Assembly: GCA_019105045.1 (NCBI GenBank)
Contig: JAHRWT010000058.1
Coordinates: forward strand, 1 to 58,050
DNA from: Sterolibacterium sp.
GTDB lineage: Bacteria > Pseudomonadota > Gammaproteobacteria > Burkholderiales > Rhodocyclaceae
DNA: 58,050 nt
Direction of reading: 5' to 3'
Shown here: positions 8,619-17,607 of the stretch, one piece after another
Layout of the letters: every line of letters begins with the position of its first letter
Numbering within the stretch: position 1 is the stretch's first letter
Made by a program: the position numbers and the translations under genes
The notes under the pieces: model-generated
What the model was told of the DNA's origin: nothing
Database searches by the model: none
Seen by the model: the letters and a program-made list of their open reading frames with translations, nothing else

Positions 8619-9923
8619 TCAGTTGGGATACGGACCCCATACCGGCTCGCGCACATCGGCTGCCGGTACGGAGAGTTTTTGCTTGACACGACCATCACTG
8701 GAAACTGCCGCCAGCACACCGCGCCCGGCAACTTCGGTGGCATAGATGATCATGCGTCCATTGGGCGAAAAGCTGGGGGATTCATCCTTGAAGGTATCGG
8801 TCAGAATCTGCGACTGACGACTGGCCAGATCCATCAGCGCAACCTGAAAACGGCCACTGTTGCGGGTGATGTACGCCATGCTGCGGCCGTCTGGCGACAG
8901 ACGCGGAGTCACATTGTAAGCGCCTTCGAATGTCACGCGCTGAACCTCGCCGCCCGTTGCCGGAATGCGATAGATCTGCGGGCTGCCGCCACGATCCGAG
9001 GTGAAATAGATGTACTGTCCATCCGGCGAAAAACAGGGTTCGGTATCAATGCCATTCGATGTGGCAAGCCGCCGCACGCCACTGCCGTCGGCATTGACGG
9101 TGAATAACTGCGAATTGCCTTCTTTCGACAACACCACGGCCAGCCGCTTGCCGTCCGGTGACCAAGCCGGCGCCGAATTCGAGCCTTTGAAATTTGCGGC
9201 CACGTGGCGCTTGCTGGTGGCCAGCACATGCACATAGACCACCGGCTTCTTTGCCTCGAAAGACACATAGGCCAGACGCGAACCATCCGGTGACCAGGCC
9301 GGCGAGATGATCGGCTCGCGTGAAGACAGGGCCGTCTGCGCATTCATGCCATCCGCATCGGCAATCTGCAGATCGTAGCGTCCGGCGGTCTTCACCACAT
9401 AGGCGATATGCGTCGAAAAAACCCCTCGTTCGCCGATCAGTTTTTCATAAACATAATCTGCCGTGCGATGCGCCACGGCACGCAGCTGCGCCCTGTTCGA
9501 CACATAGGACTGGCTACCAAGCACCGCCTGCTTGGGCACATCGAGCAGGCGGAAACGTGTTTCAAGGCGGCCATCCCCGGCTGCTGCGGGCAGCACGCTG
9601 CCGCTGACCAGCGCATCGGCGCCGCGCGACCTGAGCTCGGAAAAATCCACCTGACTTGTTTCGTTCAGCGCCGAGGCGCCGGGATCGACCATGCGAAACA
9701 GGCCACTGCGCTCCAGATCCGCCCGCACGATTGCGGTCAAAGTCTGGCTGGCCAGGCGTTCTCCCGCGAAATCGGCAATGGCAACCGGCAGACGGTTGGC
9801 CCCCGCCCCGGTGATTTCGATGGACAACTGGGCCTGCACAGGCAAGGCCAGGCCCAGCAGCAAAGCGCCGGCAAAGGCGGGAAAATGGCGGTAACACCGC
9901 AAAAAACAAGGTGATTTCAGCAT
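8619..9923 (-). CDS. tolB: Tol-Pal translocation protein TolB
   Basis: TolB is the periplasmic component that connects TolA and Pal. The precursor of about 434 residues has a signal peptide ending near PVQA (about 32), an N-terminal alpha/beta domain, and a C-terminal six-bladed beta-propeller. The propeller shows repeated blade motifs such as AWSPDGSRLAY, AWSPDGKRLA, CFSPDGQYIYF and SFSPNGRMI. A GTG directly upstream of the ATG at 9921-9923 is also in frame. The gene sits in canonical order between tolA and pal, with a 15-bp gap to tolA. Confidence 0.97.
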   Translation of the reverse strand: MLKSPCFLRCYRHFPAFAGALLLGLALPVQAQLSIEITGAGANRLPVAIADFAGERLASQTLTAIVRADLERSGLFRMVDPGASALNETSQVDFSELRSRGADALVSGSVLPAAAGDGRLETRFRLLDVPKQAVLGSQSYVSNRAQLRAVAHRTADYVYEKLIGERGVFSTHIAYVVKTAGRYDLQIADADGMNAQTALSSREPIISPAWSPDGSRLAYVSFEAKKPVVYVHVLATSKRHVAANFKGSNSAPAWSPDGKRLAVVLSKEGNSQLFTVNADGSGVRRLATSNGIDTEPCFSPDGQYIYFTSDRGGSPQIYRIPATGGEVQRVTFEGAYNVTPRLSPDGRSMAYITRNSGRFQVALMDLASRQSQILTDTFKDESPSFSPNGRMIIYATEVAGRGVLAAVSSDGRVKQKLSVPAADVREPVWGPYPN

Positions 9924-9938
9924 CACGAAATTATAGCC

Positions 9939-10742
9939 TCAGTCTTCCAGAGGATGAAACCGCAACTCCAGATTACGCGCAAACAAGTCGCCCCGCTCAG
10001 GCTTTGGCAAAGGGGAGGACTTGCGTATGGCGCGCTCCACCGCCACATCGTATGCAGCATGGCCGCTCGATTTTTTCAGGCGGACATCAAGGATTTCGCC
10101 ACTGGGAAACTGTATCACCTCGAACACCGCCTCCGGATTTCCCTTGATATCCGGCGGCAGCACGATATTGCCCTTGATGCGGCCGCGAATCCTGCTCACG
10201 TAATCGGCCATCGCCTTGCTGCTGGCCAGTCGGGCCTGCTCCATGGCCTGTTTCTTGTTCTGCAGCTCCGCCAGCTCCTGATCCAGCGCACTCGCCGCTT
10301 CGACCTTCTGGCGTTCCAGTTGGGTGCGGCGCAACTCCTGTTCAATCTGTTTTTGCAGGGGATCAACCTGCGGCGGCGCAGGGACAGCCGCCGGGGGCTT
10401 GGGTTTTTCCTTCTGATCCTCCTTTAGCGCAATATCCGGCCTGGGCAAAGGCGACGGCGGCTTGCTGACCGGTTGCGGCGGCAAAGCAGGCTCGAGCGGA
10501 CGCTCGGGCACTTTCTTCAGCGCTGGCGGCGCCGGCGCGACCGCCGGCTGCGGCGCGGCACGCACCAGTTCGACTTCAACGGCCTCATTGACCTGGGTTG
10601 TCCAGCGCACCCCAAAAAACAGAAAAGCAAAAAGCAGTAGATGAACCGCAAACGTCAATCCCAACGCCAAGCGCCTGCCGCTCCGCGACAGTTCGGCGGC
10701 CGGCACGGGATAATCGACGAGAAGAGCGGCCGTCGCGGTCAT
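9939..10742 (-). CDS. tolA: Cell envelope integrity protein TolA
   Basis: TolA is an inner-membrane protein that uses the proton motive force harvested by TolQR to reach across the periplasm to TolB/Pal. The 267-residue protein has one N-terminal membrane helix at about 25-45. A Pro-rich stretch (about 60-125) is followed by a charged helical region (QKQIEQELRRTQLERQKVEA and onward, about 130-185). A TonB/TolA-type C-terminal domain at about 190-267 carries FEVIQFPSGEILDVRLKKSSG. The helical arm is short compared with E. coli TolA. The gene begins seven bases after tolR. Confidence 0.94.
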   Translation of the reverse strand: MTATAALLVDYPVPAAELSRSGRRLALGLTFAVHLLLFAFLFFGVRWTTQVNEAVEVELVRAAPQPAVAPAPPALKKVPERPLEPALPPQPVSKPPSPLPRPDIALKEDQKEKPKPPAAVPAPPQVDPLQKQIEQELRRTQLERQKVEAASALDQELAELQNKKQAMEQARLASSKAMADYVSRIRGRIKGNIVLPPDIKGNPEAVFEVIQFPSGEILDVRLKKSSGHAAYDVAVERAIRKSSPLPKPERGDLFARNLELRFHPLED

Positions 10743-10749
10743 CGGCAGT

Positions 10750-11211
10750 TCAGCGTGCGCGACGCCCTGCGGCGGATGAAGCAGATGACGCGGATGTGTC
10801 CGAAGCGCCCGGCTGGACCAGCAGACCGATTTTTGTCACCTGGTTTTTCTGCAATTCATCCATGACTTTGAGCACCGCTTCGTAACGCACGTTTTTGTCT
10901 CCCGCAATCAGGATCGCCTGCTGCGGATTTCGCTCCTGGGCTTCTTTCAGTCGTGCGACCAGATCGGCCTGGGTAAGTTCCACTGCACTCGCGCCCCCCT
11001 TGCTGCGGTCCCGCAGCGCCAGCGTCGCATCGGCGCGTATCACCACCTCCAGTGGTGCGACCGGCGGTGGTGTGGCCTTGGCCACGCTGGGCAGGTCGAT
11101 GCTGCCGGTCTGGATCATCGGCGCGGTGACCATGAAGATCACCAGCAATACCAGCATCACGTCGATATAGGGCACGACGTTGATCTGATTCATCTGGCGG
11201 CGCTGTCTCAT
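10750..11211 (-). CDS. tolR: Tol-Pal proton channel subunit TolR
   Basis: TolR is an ExbD/TolR-family protein that forms, with TolQ, the proton-driven motor energising TolA. From the ATG at 11209-11211 it has 153 residues. A short basic N-terminus ([20 protein letters not shown]) runs into a single membrane helix carrying the essential aspartate of [10 protein letters not shown], and a periplasmic domain follows. The frame is open much further upstream into tolQ, but that part is not conserved and the family always starts about here. The spacer to tolQ contains a 7-bp tandem repeat. Confidence 0.96.
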   Translation of the reverse strand: MRQRRQMNQINVVPYIDVMLVLLVIFMVTAPMIQTGSIDLPSVAKATPPPVAPLEVVIRADATLALRDRSKGGASAVELTQADLVARLKEAQERNPQQAILIAGDKNVRYEAVLKVMDELQKNQVTKIGLLVQPGASDTSASSASSAAGRRAR

Positions 11212-11226
11212 CTGCAATCTCGGTTT

Positions 11227-11254
11227 CAGATTCGGAATTCTGGATTCGTGATTC
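11227..11254 (-). repeat. Four 7-bp GAATC-core tandem repeats between tolQ and tolR
   Basis: On the minus strand the units GAATCAC, GAATCCA, GAATTCC and GAATCTG follow each other without gaps in the 53-bp tolQ-tolR spacer. The tolR start codon comes 15 bases later. The repeat is non-coding as annotated. It may affect spacing or local mRNA structure between coupled genes, but no function is shown. Confidence 0.75.
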
Positions 11255-11264
11255 GGGCTTAAGT

Positions 11265-11942
11265 TCAGCGCAACTGACGCTGCAGGATGTTGGTGAATTC
11301 CTCCATGAAACTTTCGAAACGCACCGACAAACGATCGACGTCGTGGGCATAGCGGTTGTAGGCCACCACGGCGGGAATCGCGGCAAACAGGCCGATGGCG
11401 GTGGCCACCAGCGCCTCGGCAATCCCCGGCGCCACGGCCGAGAGCGTGGCAGTACTCATCTGGGCCAGGCCACGGAAGGAATGCATGATGCCCCACACCG
11501 TGCCGAACAGGCCGACATACGGCGAAACCGAGCCGACCGAGGCCAGAAAGGACAAGTGCGCATCGAGCGCATCGAGCTCGCGCTGATAGGACGCGCGCAT
11601 GGCGCGCCGCGCGCCATCGACGATCATCGACGGATCAGCCGATTTCTGCGCATGCAGCTTGGTGAATTCGCGGTAGCCGGCCTCGAAGATATGTTCCAGC
11701 GCGCCACCGCCGTGTCGATCATGCAAGGCAGCCTGGTACAGGCTGTTGAGATCACTGCCGCCCCAAAATTCGCGCTCGAAACGCTCGGTCTGACTGCGCG
11801 CATCACGCAAGGTGAACCACTTGCGAAAAATCCAGTACCACGACATCAGCGAAACCACGGCCAGCAGCAGCATGATCAGCTTGACCACCAGACTGGCATT
11901 GACGATCAGTTCAATGATGGACAGATCCTGAGTGACATTCAT
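11265..11942 (-). CDS. tolQ: Tol-Pal proton channel subunit TolQ
   Basis: TolQ is an inner-membrane protein of the MotA/TolQ/ExbB family that forms the pentameric stator around TolR. The 225-residue protein has three predicted membrane helices: at about 15-35, and two near the C-terminus at about 130-150 and 170-190. The family motif VGLFGTVWGIMHSFRGL and the ALVATAIGLFAAIPAVVAYN segment that lines the proton path are both present. The start at 11940-11942 has GGAATG upstream. It is the first tol gene of the operon and follows ybgC. Confidence 0.97.
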   Translation of the reverse strand: MNVTQDLSIIELIVNASLVVKLIMLLLAVVSLMSWYWIFRKWFTLRDARSQTERFEREFWGGSDLNSLYQAALHDRHGGGALEHIFEAGYREFTKLHAQKSADPSMIVDGARRAMRASYQRELDALDAHLSFLASVGSVSPYVGLFGTVWGIMHSFRGLAQMSTATLSAVAPGIAEALVATAIGLFAAIPAVVAYNRYAHDVDRLSVRFESFMEEFTNILQRQLR

Positions 11943-11986
11943 TTTTCATTCCAGATTTCAAGATTCGACATTGACTTGGCCAGCCG

Positions 11987-12451
11987 TCATTTTTCCACCA
12001 GCCCCTGAAACAGCCTAAGCAAATCTGCCGGCATGGCGCAGGGCCGCCCTCGCGCCGGATCGACACAGGCGATGCGTATCACGCCGCTGGCCAGGGTTTG
12101 CGTCGCGCGCAGCACATGTTGCTCGAAAGTAACCTGGGCACGGCCAACCGCAATCACGCGGCTGGCGATGGTCAGCTGATCATCCAGCCGTGCCGGCTTC
12201 AGATAGTCCACCGCCGCCGAGCGGGCAACGAAGGCCACACCTTGCTCTTCCACCATGCGCGATTGCTGAAAGCCCAGCTGACGCAGCCATTCGGTGCGGG
12301 CACGCTCCATGAAACGCAGGTAATTGGCGTAATACACCATGCCGGCCGCGTCGGTATCTTCGTAATACACGCGCACCGGTAGCATGAAGCTGACCGCAGC
12401 GAAGACATTGTGCGGCACGCTCACGGCCTCATTCCCGCTGATCATCGCCAT
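11987..12451 (-). CDS. ybgC: Tol-Pal-associated acyl-CoA thioesterase YbgC
   Basis: YbgC is a hotdog-fold thioesterase acting on short-chain or hydroxyacyl thioesters and is linked to phospholipid metabolism at the inner membrane. The 154-residue product contains the 4-hydroxybenzoyl-CoA thioesterase signature [20 protein letters not shown] with the catalytic aspartate. The start is uncertain: ATGs at 12451 and 12445 overlap the last codons of ruvB, and a GTG nine codons in is preceded by GAGG. The N-terminal 10-20 residues should therefore be treated as provisional. It is the standard first gene before tolQ. Confidence 0.93.
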   Translation of the reverse strand: MAMISGNEAVSVPHNVFAAVSFMLPVRVYYEDTDAAGMVYYANYLRFMERARTEWLRQLGFQQSRMVEEQGVAFVARSAAVDYLKPARLDDQLTIASRVIAVGRAQVTFEQHVLRATQTLASGVIRIACVDPARGRPCAMPADLLRLFQGLVEK

Positions 12452-13538
12452 CCCAGAGCATCGCAGTGTGCGGCTGACCTTGCCCCGGCGCCGTCAGGCC
12501 GAAATGCCGCCAGATGGCGGGCGTGGCTACCCGCCCGCGCGGCGTGCGCTGCAGATAGCCCTGCTGGATCAGATAAGGCTCCAGCACATCTTCGATGGTA
12601 TCGCGCGCCTCGCCAATGGCGGCGGCCAGATTGTCCACGCCGACCGGGCCACCGCCGAATTTTTCCAGCATCGCACCCAGCAGCTTGCGATCCATCACAT
12701 CCAGACCCAATCCATCCACGTCCAGCATGGTCAGGGCGGCATCGGCCACCTGACGGCTGATCTGGCCATCTGCCTTGACCTCGGCGAAATCGCGCACCCG
12801 GCGCAGCAGACGGTTGGCAATGCGTGGCGTGCCACGCGAACGACGCGCCACTTCCAACGCCCCCTCCGGCGCAATCTGCACCTTGAGCAGGCTGGCCGAA
12901 CGCGTGACGATCCTGGCCAGTTCTTCTGCCGTATAAAACTCCAGCCGCGCAACGATGCCGAAGCGGTCGCGCAGCGGGTTGGTCAACATGCCGGCGCGTG
13001 TCGTCGCTCCGACCAGGGTGAACGGCGGCAGATCCAGCTTCACCGAGCGGGCGGCCGGGCCTTCGCCGATCATGATGTCGATCTGGAAATCCTCCAGCGC
13101 CGGATACAGAATCTCTTCAACCACCGGTGACAGTCGGTGGATTTCGTCGATGAACAGCACGTCATGCGGTTCAAGATTGGTCAGAATCGCTGCCAGATCG
13201 CCCGCCCGCTCCAGCACCGGACCGGAAGTCTGGCGCAGATTGACGCCCATTTCATGCGCCACGATGTGTGCCAGCGTGGTCTTGCCCAGGCCCGGCGGGC
13301 CAAACAGCAGGACATGATCCAGGGACTCCTGGCGCTGCCGCGCAGCATGGATGAAGATTTCCAGTTGATCACGAATCTTCTGCTGGCCCACGTACTCATC
13401 CAGCATTTTTGGCCGCAGGGCACGCTCCAGTGCCTCTTCCTGGGTCGATGCACTCGCCACGGCAAGCAGACGCTGCTCGTCGCGAGTCGCATCGGCGCCC
13501 AGCGAATTGCTGCCCAAGTTGTCTGTTTCAATGACCAT
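12429..13538 (-). CDS. ruvB: Holliday junction branch-migration ATPase RuvB
   Basis: RuvB is the hexameric AAA+ motor that, with RuvA, drives branch migration of Holliday junctions in recombinational repair. The 369-residue protein has Walker A GPPGLGKT at 80-87, Walker [10 protein letters not shown], sensor 1 LVGATTRAG, and a C-terminal winged-helix DNA-binding domain ending in a short tail. Its N-terminus is about 25-30 residues longer than the E. coli protein, as is frequent in betaproteobacteria. It is separated from ruvA by 74 bp and overlaps the start of ybgC. Confidence 0.98.
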   Translation of the reverse strand: MVIETDNLGSNSLGADATRDEQRLLAVASASTQEEALERALRPKMLDEYVGQQKIRDQLEIFIHAARQRQESLDHVLLFGPPGLGKTTLAHIVAHEMGVNLRQTSGPVLERAGDLAAILTNLEPHDVLFIDEIHRLSPVVEEILYPALEDFQIDIMIGEGPAARSVKLDLPPFTLVGATTRAGMLTNPLRDRFGIVARLEFYTAEELARIVTRSASLLKVQIAPEGALEVARRSRGTPRIANRLLRRVRDFAEVKADGQISRQVADAALTMLDVDGLGLDVMDRKLLGAMLEKFGGGPVGVDNLAAAIGEARDTIEDVLEPYLIQQGYLQRTPRGRVATPAIWRHFGLTAPGQGQPHTAMLWDGDDQRE

Positions 13539-13612
13539 AGCCAGCCAGTTTATCCGAGATCACGGAATTCACGCCCGGATCGTGGTGCATACGCCGATGC
13601 CACTGCGCCATT

Positions 13613-14203
13613 TCAGGCTTTGGAAAGCAACTTCAGGGCCTGACGTATCCCTTCGGCAACCGCCACGCCTTCTGGCAGGGTCTTCAGCAGCGGCAGCACT
13701 TCGCGCTCGCTGTAGCCCAGGGCCATCAAGGCGTTGAGAATATCGTCCGTCGGCGCGGGCTCGCTCATGCCTGCCGCCGTTGCCAGACTGGACGTCATGG
13801 TCTTGGGCAAGCGATCGCGCAACTCCAGCAGCAACCGCTCGGCGGTTTTCTTGCCGATACCCGGCACTTTCACCAGACGTCCGGCCTCCTGCAACGTGAT
13901 GTCCTGCACCAGCTCCCGCACCGACATGCCGGACAGCACGGCCAGTGCCGTGCGCGCACCGATGCCGCTGACTTTCAGCAGCTGGCGAAAGAGCGCGCGC
14001 TCATCCTCGCCGAGAAAACCATAGAGAAACTGGCCATCCTCACGCACCAGCAAATGCGTATGCAGGCTCAGCCGTTCTCCCGTTGCCGGCAGATTGTAGA
14101 ACGTGCTCATCGGCACATCGACTTCATAGCCCACACCCTGCACATCCAGCAGAATCTGCGGCGGATTCTTCGCGGCCAGCAGCCCCGTCAAACGTCCGAT
14201 CAT
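13613..14203 (-). CDS. ruvA: Holliday junction recognition protein RuvA
   Basis: RuvA tetramers bind four-way junctions and load RuvB. The 196-residue protein has the three expected domains. An OB fold at 1-65 starts [15 protein letters not shown], tandem helix-hairpin-helix motifs occupy about 70-140 ([34 protein letters not shown]), and a C-terminal domain III that contacts RuvB ends with ALKLLSKA. The ATG at 14201-14203 is chosen for its AAGGGAG at seven bases. It follows ruvC closely (22 bp). Confidence 0.97.
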   Translation of the reverse strand: MIGRLTGLLAAKNPPQILLDVQGVGYEVDVPMSTFYNLPATGERLSLHTHLLVREDGQFLYGFLGEDERALFRQLLKVSGIGARTALAVLSGMSVRELVQDITLQEAGRLVKVPGIGKKTAERLLLELRDRLPKTMTSSLATAAGMSEPAPTDDILNALMALGYSEREVLPLLKTLPEGVAVAEGIRQALKLLSKA

Positions 14204-14225
14204 GCACTCACTCCCTTCAAACAAC

Positions 14226-14783
14226 TCACAACAAACGCCCGCCCCGCACGCGCCGCCCGGCCGTCATCAGCCTGCCCAGGCCCTGACCGCCATGTGCATG
14301 GCAAATCGCGCAGGCCAGCGCATCGGCAGCATCCGCCCCCGGCTCACCGTCCAGCGCCAGCAAGCGACGCACCATGTGGCCGACCTGCGTCTTGGCCGCC
14401 TTGCCGTGGCCGACCACCGCCTGCTTGATCTGCAAGGCGGTGTATTCCGCAACGGGCAAACCGGCCAGCACCAGCGCGCTGATCGCCGCACCGCGCGCCT
14501 GCCCGAGCAGCAAGGTAGATTGCGGGTTGACATTGACAAACACTTTTTCGACCGCCGCCTGCTGCGGCTGATAGGTCGCGATGATTTCAGCCAGCCCATC
14601 AAGGATGATTTTCAGGCGCTGTGGCAAGACTTCGGCCGCCTGACCATCGGCCGTCTCTGCGGCCAGGCCCGTGGTCTTGATGCAGCCACTGCCGATGTAA
14701 TGCAGTCGGCTGCCTTCCTGTTCGATGATGCCAAAGCCCGTCACGCGCAGACCGGGATCGACGCCAAGGATGCGTATCGACAT
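14226..14783 (-). CDS. ruvC: Holliday junction resolvase RuvC
   Basis: RuvC is the endonuclease that nicks Holliday junctions symmetrically. The 185-residue protein has an RNase H-like fold with visible catalytic acids: D9 in [12 protein letters not shown], the glutamate in AAVEKVFVN, and the aspartates of [16 protein letters not shown] three codons upstream is in frame, but the ATG at 14781-14783 begins the conserved region directly. It is the first gene of the ruvCAB set and lies 62 bp after yebC, the usual arrangement. Confidence 0.97.
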   Translation of the reverse strand: MSIRILGVDPGLRVTGFGIIEQEGSRLHYIGSGCIKTTGLAAETADGQAAEVLPQRLKIILDGLAEIIATYQPQQAAVEKVFVNVNPQSTLLLGQARGAAISALVLAGLPVAEYTALQIKQAVVGHGKAAKTQVGHMVRRLLALDGEPGADAADALACAICHAHGGQGLGRLMTAGRRVRGGRLL

Positions 14784-14845
14784 GGGCGGCAAGCAGCAAT
14801 CAGACGAACGGTGCGGGCTGGATCAGGATCAACATCGAGCTGATC

Positions 14846-15571
14846 TCAATCCTCGATCACCGCATTGGCATAGACCTCCTGGACATCATCGAGGGCATCG
14901 AGGGCGTCCAACAGCTTCTGCATTTTTACGGCGTCATCCCCCGTAAAAAGGGTTTCCGTCGCCGGTTTCATGGCCACCTCGGCCAGCTCAGACTTAAAGC
15001 CGGCCGCCTCCAGCGCCTCTTTCACGGCGACGAAGTCGCCCGGTGACGACAGCACTTCGATGGAGCCGTCCTCATTGCTGATGACATCCTCGGCGCCGGC
15101 CTCCAACGCCGCCTCCATCAAGGCGTCTTCATTCACGCCGGGAGCAAAAATCATCTGCCCGCAGTGCTTGAACAAAAAAGCCACCGAGCCATCCGTGCCC
15201 AAATTGCCGCCATGCTTGTTGAACGCATGACGCACATCGGCCACCGTGCGCACCTTGTTGTCGGTCAGACAATCGACAATCACCGCCGCGCCATTGATGC
15301 CATAGCCCTCATAGCGGATTTCCTCGTAATTGACGCCTTCCAGCTCGCCCGTGCCGCGCTTGATGGCATTCTTGATGTTGTCGGCCGGCATGTTTTCCGC
15401 CTTGGCCCGTTCCACCGCCAGACGCAAGCGCGGGTTGAAATTCACATCACCGCCGGCACTTTTCGCGGCTACGGTGATCTCCTTGATCAGCTTGGTGAAA
15501 ACCTTGCCACGCTTGGCGTCCTGTCGCCCTTTGCGGTGCTGGATGTTGGCCCACTTGGAATGACCTGCCAT
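14846..15571 (-). CDS. yebC: YebC/PmpR-family protein
   Basis: This is a YebC/TACO1-family protein. Members have been described as transcriptional regulators and, more recently, as factors helping ribosomes through difficult sequences such as proline stretches. The assignment to either role here is not decidable from sequence. The 241-residue protein starts with the invariant [20 protein letters not shown] and contains [19 protein letters not shown] and [19 protein letters not shown]. The acidic C-terminal domain is intact. Its position immediately before ruvCAB is typical of proteobacteria. Confidence 0.96.
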   Translation of the reverse strand: MAGHSKWANIQHRKGRQDAKRGKVFTKLIKEITVAAKSAGGDVNFNPRLRLAVERAKAENMPADNIKNAIKRGTGELEGVNYEEIRYEGYGINGAAVIVDCLTDNKVRTVADVRHAFNKHGGNLGTDGSVAFLFKHCGQMIFAPGVNEDALMEAALEAGAEDVISNEDGSIEVLSSPGDFVAVKEALEAAGFKSELAEVAMKPATETLFTGDDAVKMQKLLDALDALDDVQEVYANAVIED

Positions 15572-15699
15572 GATCGCGATCCCTTTCTTGCCCTGTGACT
15601 GAATACTGCGTACCGGGTTGCCGCTACCACCTGATGACCAGCCGGCGCATGACCGTTGATTCTACTCCCTGGCGATGCCGGCTGGCCTGCCGCGCTCAA

Positions 15700-15728
15700 T
15701 GGCCACGACACTGAGCGGTTGCTAGAAT
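15700..15728 (+). promoter_or_regulatory. Candidate promoter of the HerA/YjgR-like ATPase gene
   Basis: TGGCCA (15700-15705, four of six consensus bases) and TAGAAT (15723-15728, five of six) are spaced by 17 bp, about 31 bp before the start codon at 15760. It lies in the yebC divergent gap. Support is from hexamer matching only. Confidence 0.4.
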
Positions 15729-15759
15729 CCACATCCACCCGCAAGCGAAAGAACGCGCC

Positions 15760-17360
15760 ATGACTGAACCGCTGTACATTGCCAAATCCGTTGATAGCGA
15801 CCTGTATCCCGTGCTGTTGCCGCAAATGGCCAACCGGCACGGCCTGATTCCGGCGCAACCGGCACAGGCAAGACCGTGACCCTGCAATCGCTGGCCGAAC
15901 GGTTTGCCTATTACGGCGTGCCGGTATTCATGGCCGATGTCAAAGGCGATCTTTCCGGCATTGCCGCGGCCGGCACGCTGACGCCCAAGCTGGAAAAACG
16001 GATCAAGGACCTCGAACTGGATGGCTATGCGCCTTTCGCCAACAGCACCGTCTTCTGGGATGTCTTCGGCAACAACGGCATTCCCGTACGGGCAACGATT
16101 TCCGACATGGGCCCTTTACTGCTGGCGCGCCTGCTGCGTCTCAATGAGACACAGAGTGGTGTACTGCAACTGGTCTTCCGCATTGCCGACGACCAGGGCC
16201 TGCTGTTGCTGGACCTGAAGGATCTGCGCACCATGGTGCAGTTTGTCGGCGATAACGCCAAGAACTTCACCACCGAATACGGCAATGTCTCGACCGCTTC
16301 GATTGGCGCCATCCAGCGCGGGCTGCTGACCCTGGAAGAACAGGGTGGCAATCTTTTCTTTGGCGAACCCATGCTCGACATCCACGACCTGATGCAGGTT
16401 GATGCCAACGGGCGGGGCATCGTCAATGTGCTGCGCGCCGAAAAACTGATCAACGCCCCCGCCCTGTACTCGACCTTCCTGCTCTGGTTGTTGGCTGAAC
16501 TGTTCGAGCAACTGCCTGAAGCCGGCGATCTGGACAAACCACGGCTGGTGTTCTTTTTTGATGAAGCCCATCTTCTGTTTTCCGATGCGCCGCAGGCATT
16601 GACCGACAAGGTCGAGCAGGTCGTGCGACTGATTCGCTCCAAAGGCGTCGGGGTCTATTTCGTCACCCAGAATCCACTCGATGTGCCGGACAAAATCCTT
16701 GGTCAGCTGGGCAATCGCGTTCAGCACGCCTTGCGCGCCTTCACACCACGCGACCAGAAAGCCGTGCAGTCGGCAGCCCAGACCATGCGACCGAATCCCA
16801 AGTTCGACGTCGCCGCTGTCATCAGCGAACTGGGGGTAGGTGAAGCGCTGGTATCCTTTCTGGACGGAAAAGGCCGTCCCAGCGTGACCGAACGCGCCCT
16901 GATCTTTCCGCCGGCCTCGCGTCTTGGCCCACTCACCGACGAAGAACTTCGCGCCGAACTGACCCGCACACCGCTCCACGACAAGTATGCGGAAACCGTG
17001 GATCGGACATCCGCTTACGAAATCCTGCGCGGACACGCGCCACAGACCGCCGCCGTACCTGCCAGACCCGGCCGGCCGGGCGCCATTCCGCCGCCCGCGC
17101 AGCCTGCCGGCAGGACAGCAACCAGCGGCACGGCCCGTCCCCCCGCAGCTGCCCAGAACACCGCCGCAGGTGGCGGCATCGGCGGCATGTTGGGCGGTAT
17201 GCTAGGTGGCACCACCGGCCCGCGCGGCGGGCATCGCGAAGGCGTCATCGAAGCGGCCGCCAAAAGCGCGGCACGCGGCGTGGCTGGCACCATTGGCCGC
17301 GAATTCGGCAAGCAGATCCTGCGTGGCGTTTTGGGTTCGATACTGGGTAGCAAGCGCTGA
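15760..17360 (+). pseudogene. HerA/YjgR-like P-loop ATPase (DUF853), frameshifted in Walker A
   Basis: This gene family (helicase HerA-like, DUF853) encodes hexameric P-loop ATPases of uncertain cellular role. The natural start is the ATG at 15760 ([20 protein letters not shown]), but that frame meets TGA at 15877-15879. The expected continuation GATGTGKT (Walker A) is found one frame away from 15852. The alignment needs one extra base, probably a G, between ATT and CCGGC at about 15849-15850. Downstream, 494 codons are intact from a GTG at 15876. They include [11 protein letters not shown], Walker [13 protein letters not shown], the arginine-rich [14 protein letters not shown] region and a Pro- then Gly-rich C-terminus. 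The uniform conservation of both parts suggests a very recent mutation or a sequencing error. As read, no protein would have a complete P-loop. Confidence 0.85.
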
Positions 17361-17394
17361 GCTTGCCGTCTTGCTGCCTTGTCGATGCGTGCGC

Positions 17395-17418
17395 CGGCTA
17401 CACGGCTACACGGCTAAA
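17395..17418. repeat. Three 8-bp tandem repeats at a convergent gene end
   Basis: The plus strand reads CGGCTACA, CGGCTACA, CGGCTAAA in direct succession. The array covers the stop codon (17414-17416) of the small membrane-protein gene on the minus strand and lies 35 bases beyond the end of the DUF853 gene. No function is apparent. Confidence 0.7.
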
Positions 17419-17596
17419 GCACCAGCAGGCGCTCGGCCGCCAGCAGCAGCAAGACCACGCAAACGAAAATCAGCGCATATTTGGCCACCCGTCCGGCAAG
17501 GCGCAAATAACGACGGTCGCGGGTCAGCAGATAGGCAAGGATGCCGCTCCCGATGGTGATTGTGGTCAGCAGGCCAACGATGCGGAGCAGCAGCAT
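17414..17596 (-). CDS. Small two-helix membrane protein downstream of lpxC
   Basis: I do not recognise a named family. The 60-residue product has two hydrophobic segments, about 5-24 (IVGLLTTITIGSGILAYLL) and about 40-58 (YALIFVCVVLLLLAAERLL). They are joined by a strongly basic loop (TRDRRYLRLAGRVAK), so both ends would face the periplasm and the loop the cytoplasm under the positive-inside rule. It begins 11 bases after the lpxC stop on the same strand, implying co-expression with the last enzyme gene of the dcw cluster. The coherent membrane topology and tight spacing make a real gene likely. A role in the envelope is only inferred from position. Confidence 0.65.
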   Translation of the reverse strand: MLLLRIVGLLTTITIGSGILAYLLTRDRRYLRLAGRVAKYALIFVCVVLLLLAAERLLVL

Positions 17597-17607
17597 CGCC
17601 CGACCGC

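Noticed and set aside
15840-15880. Programmed -1 frameshift to express the DUF853 ATPase
   Set aside because: A -1 slip would restore the frame, but there is no X-XXY-YYZ slippery site, upstream Shine-Dalgarno stimulator or obvious downstream pseudoknot, so mutation or error is preferred.
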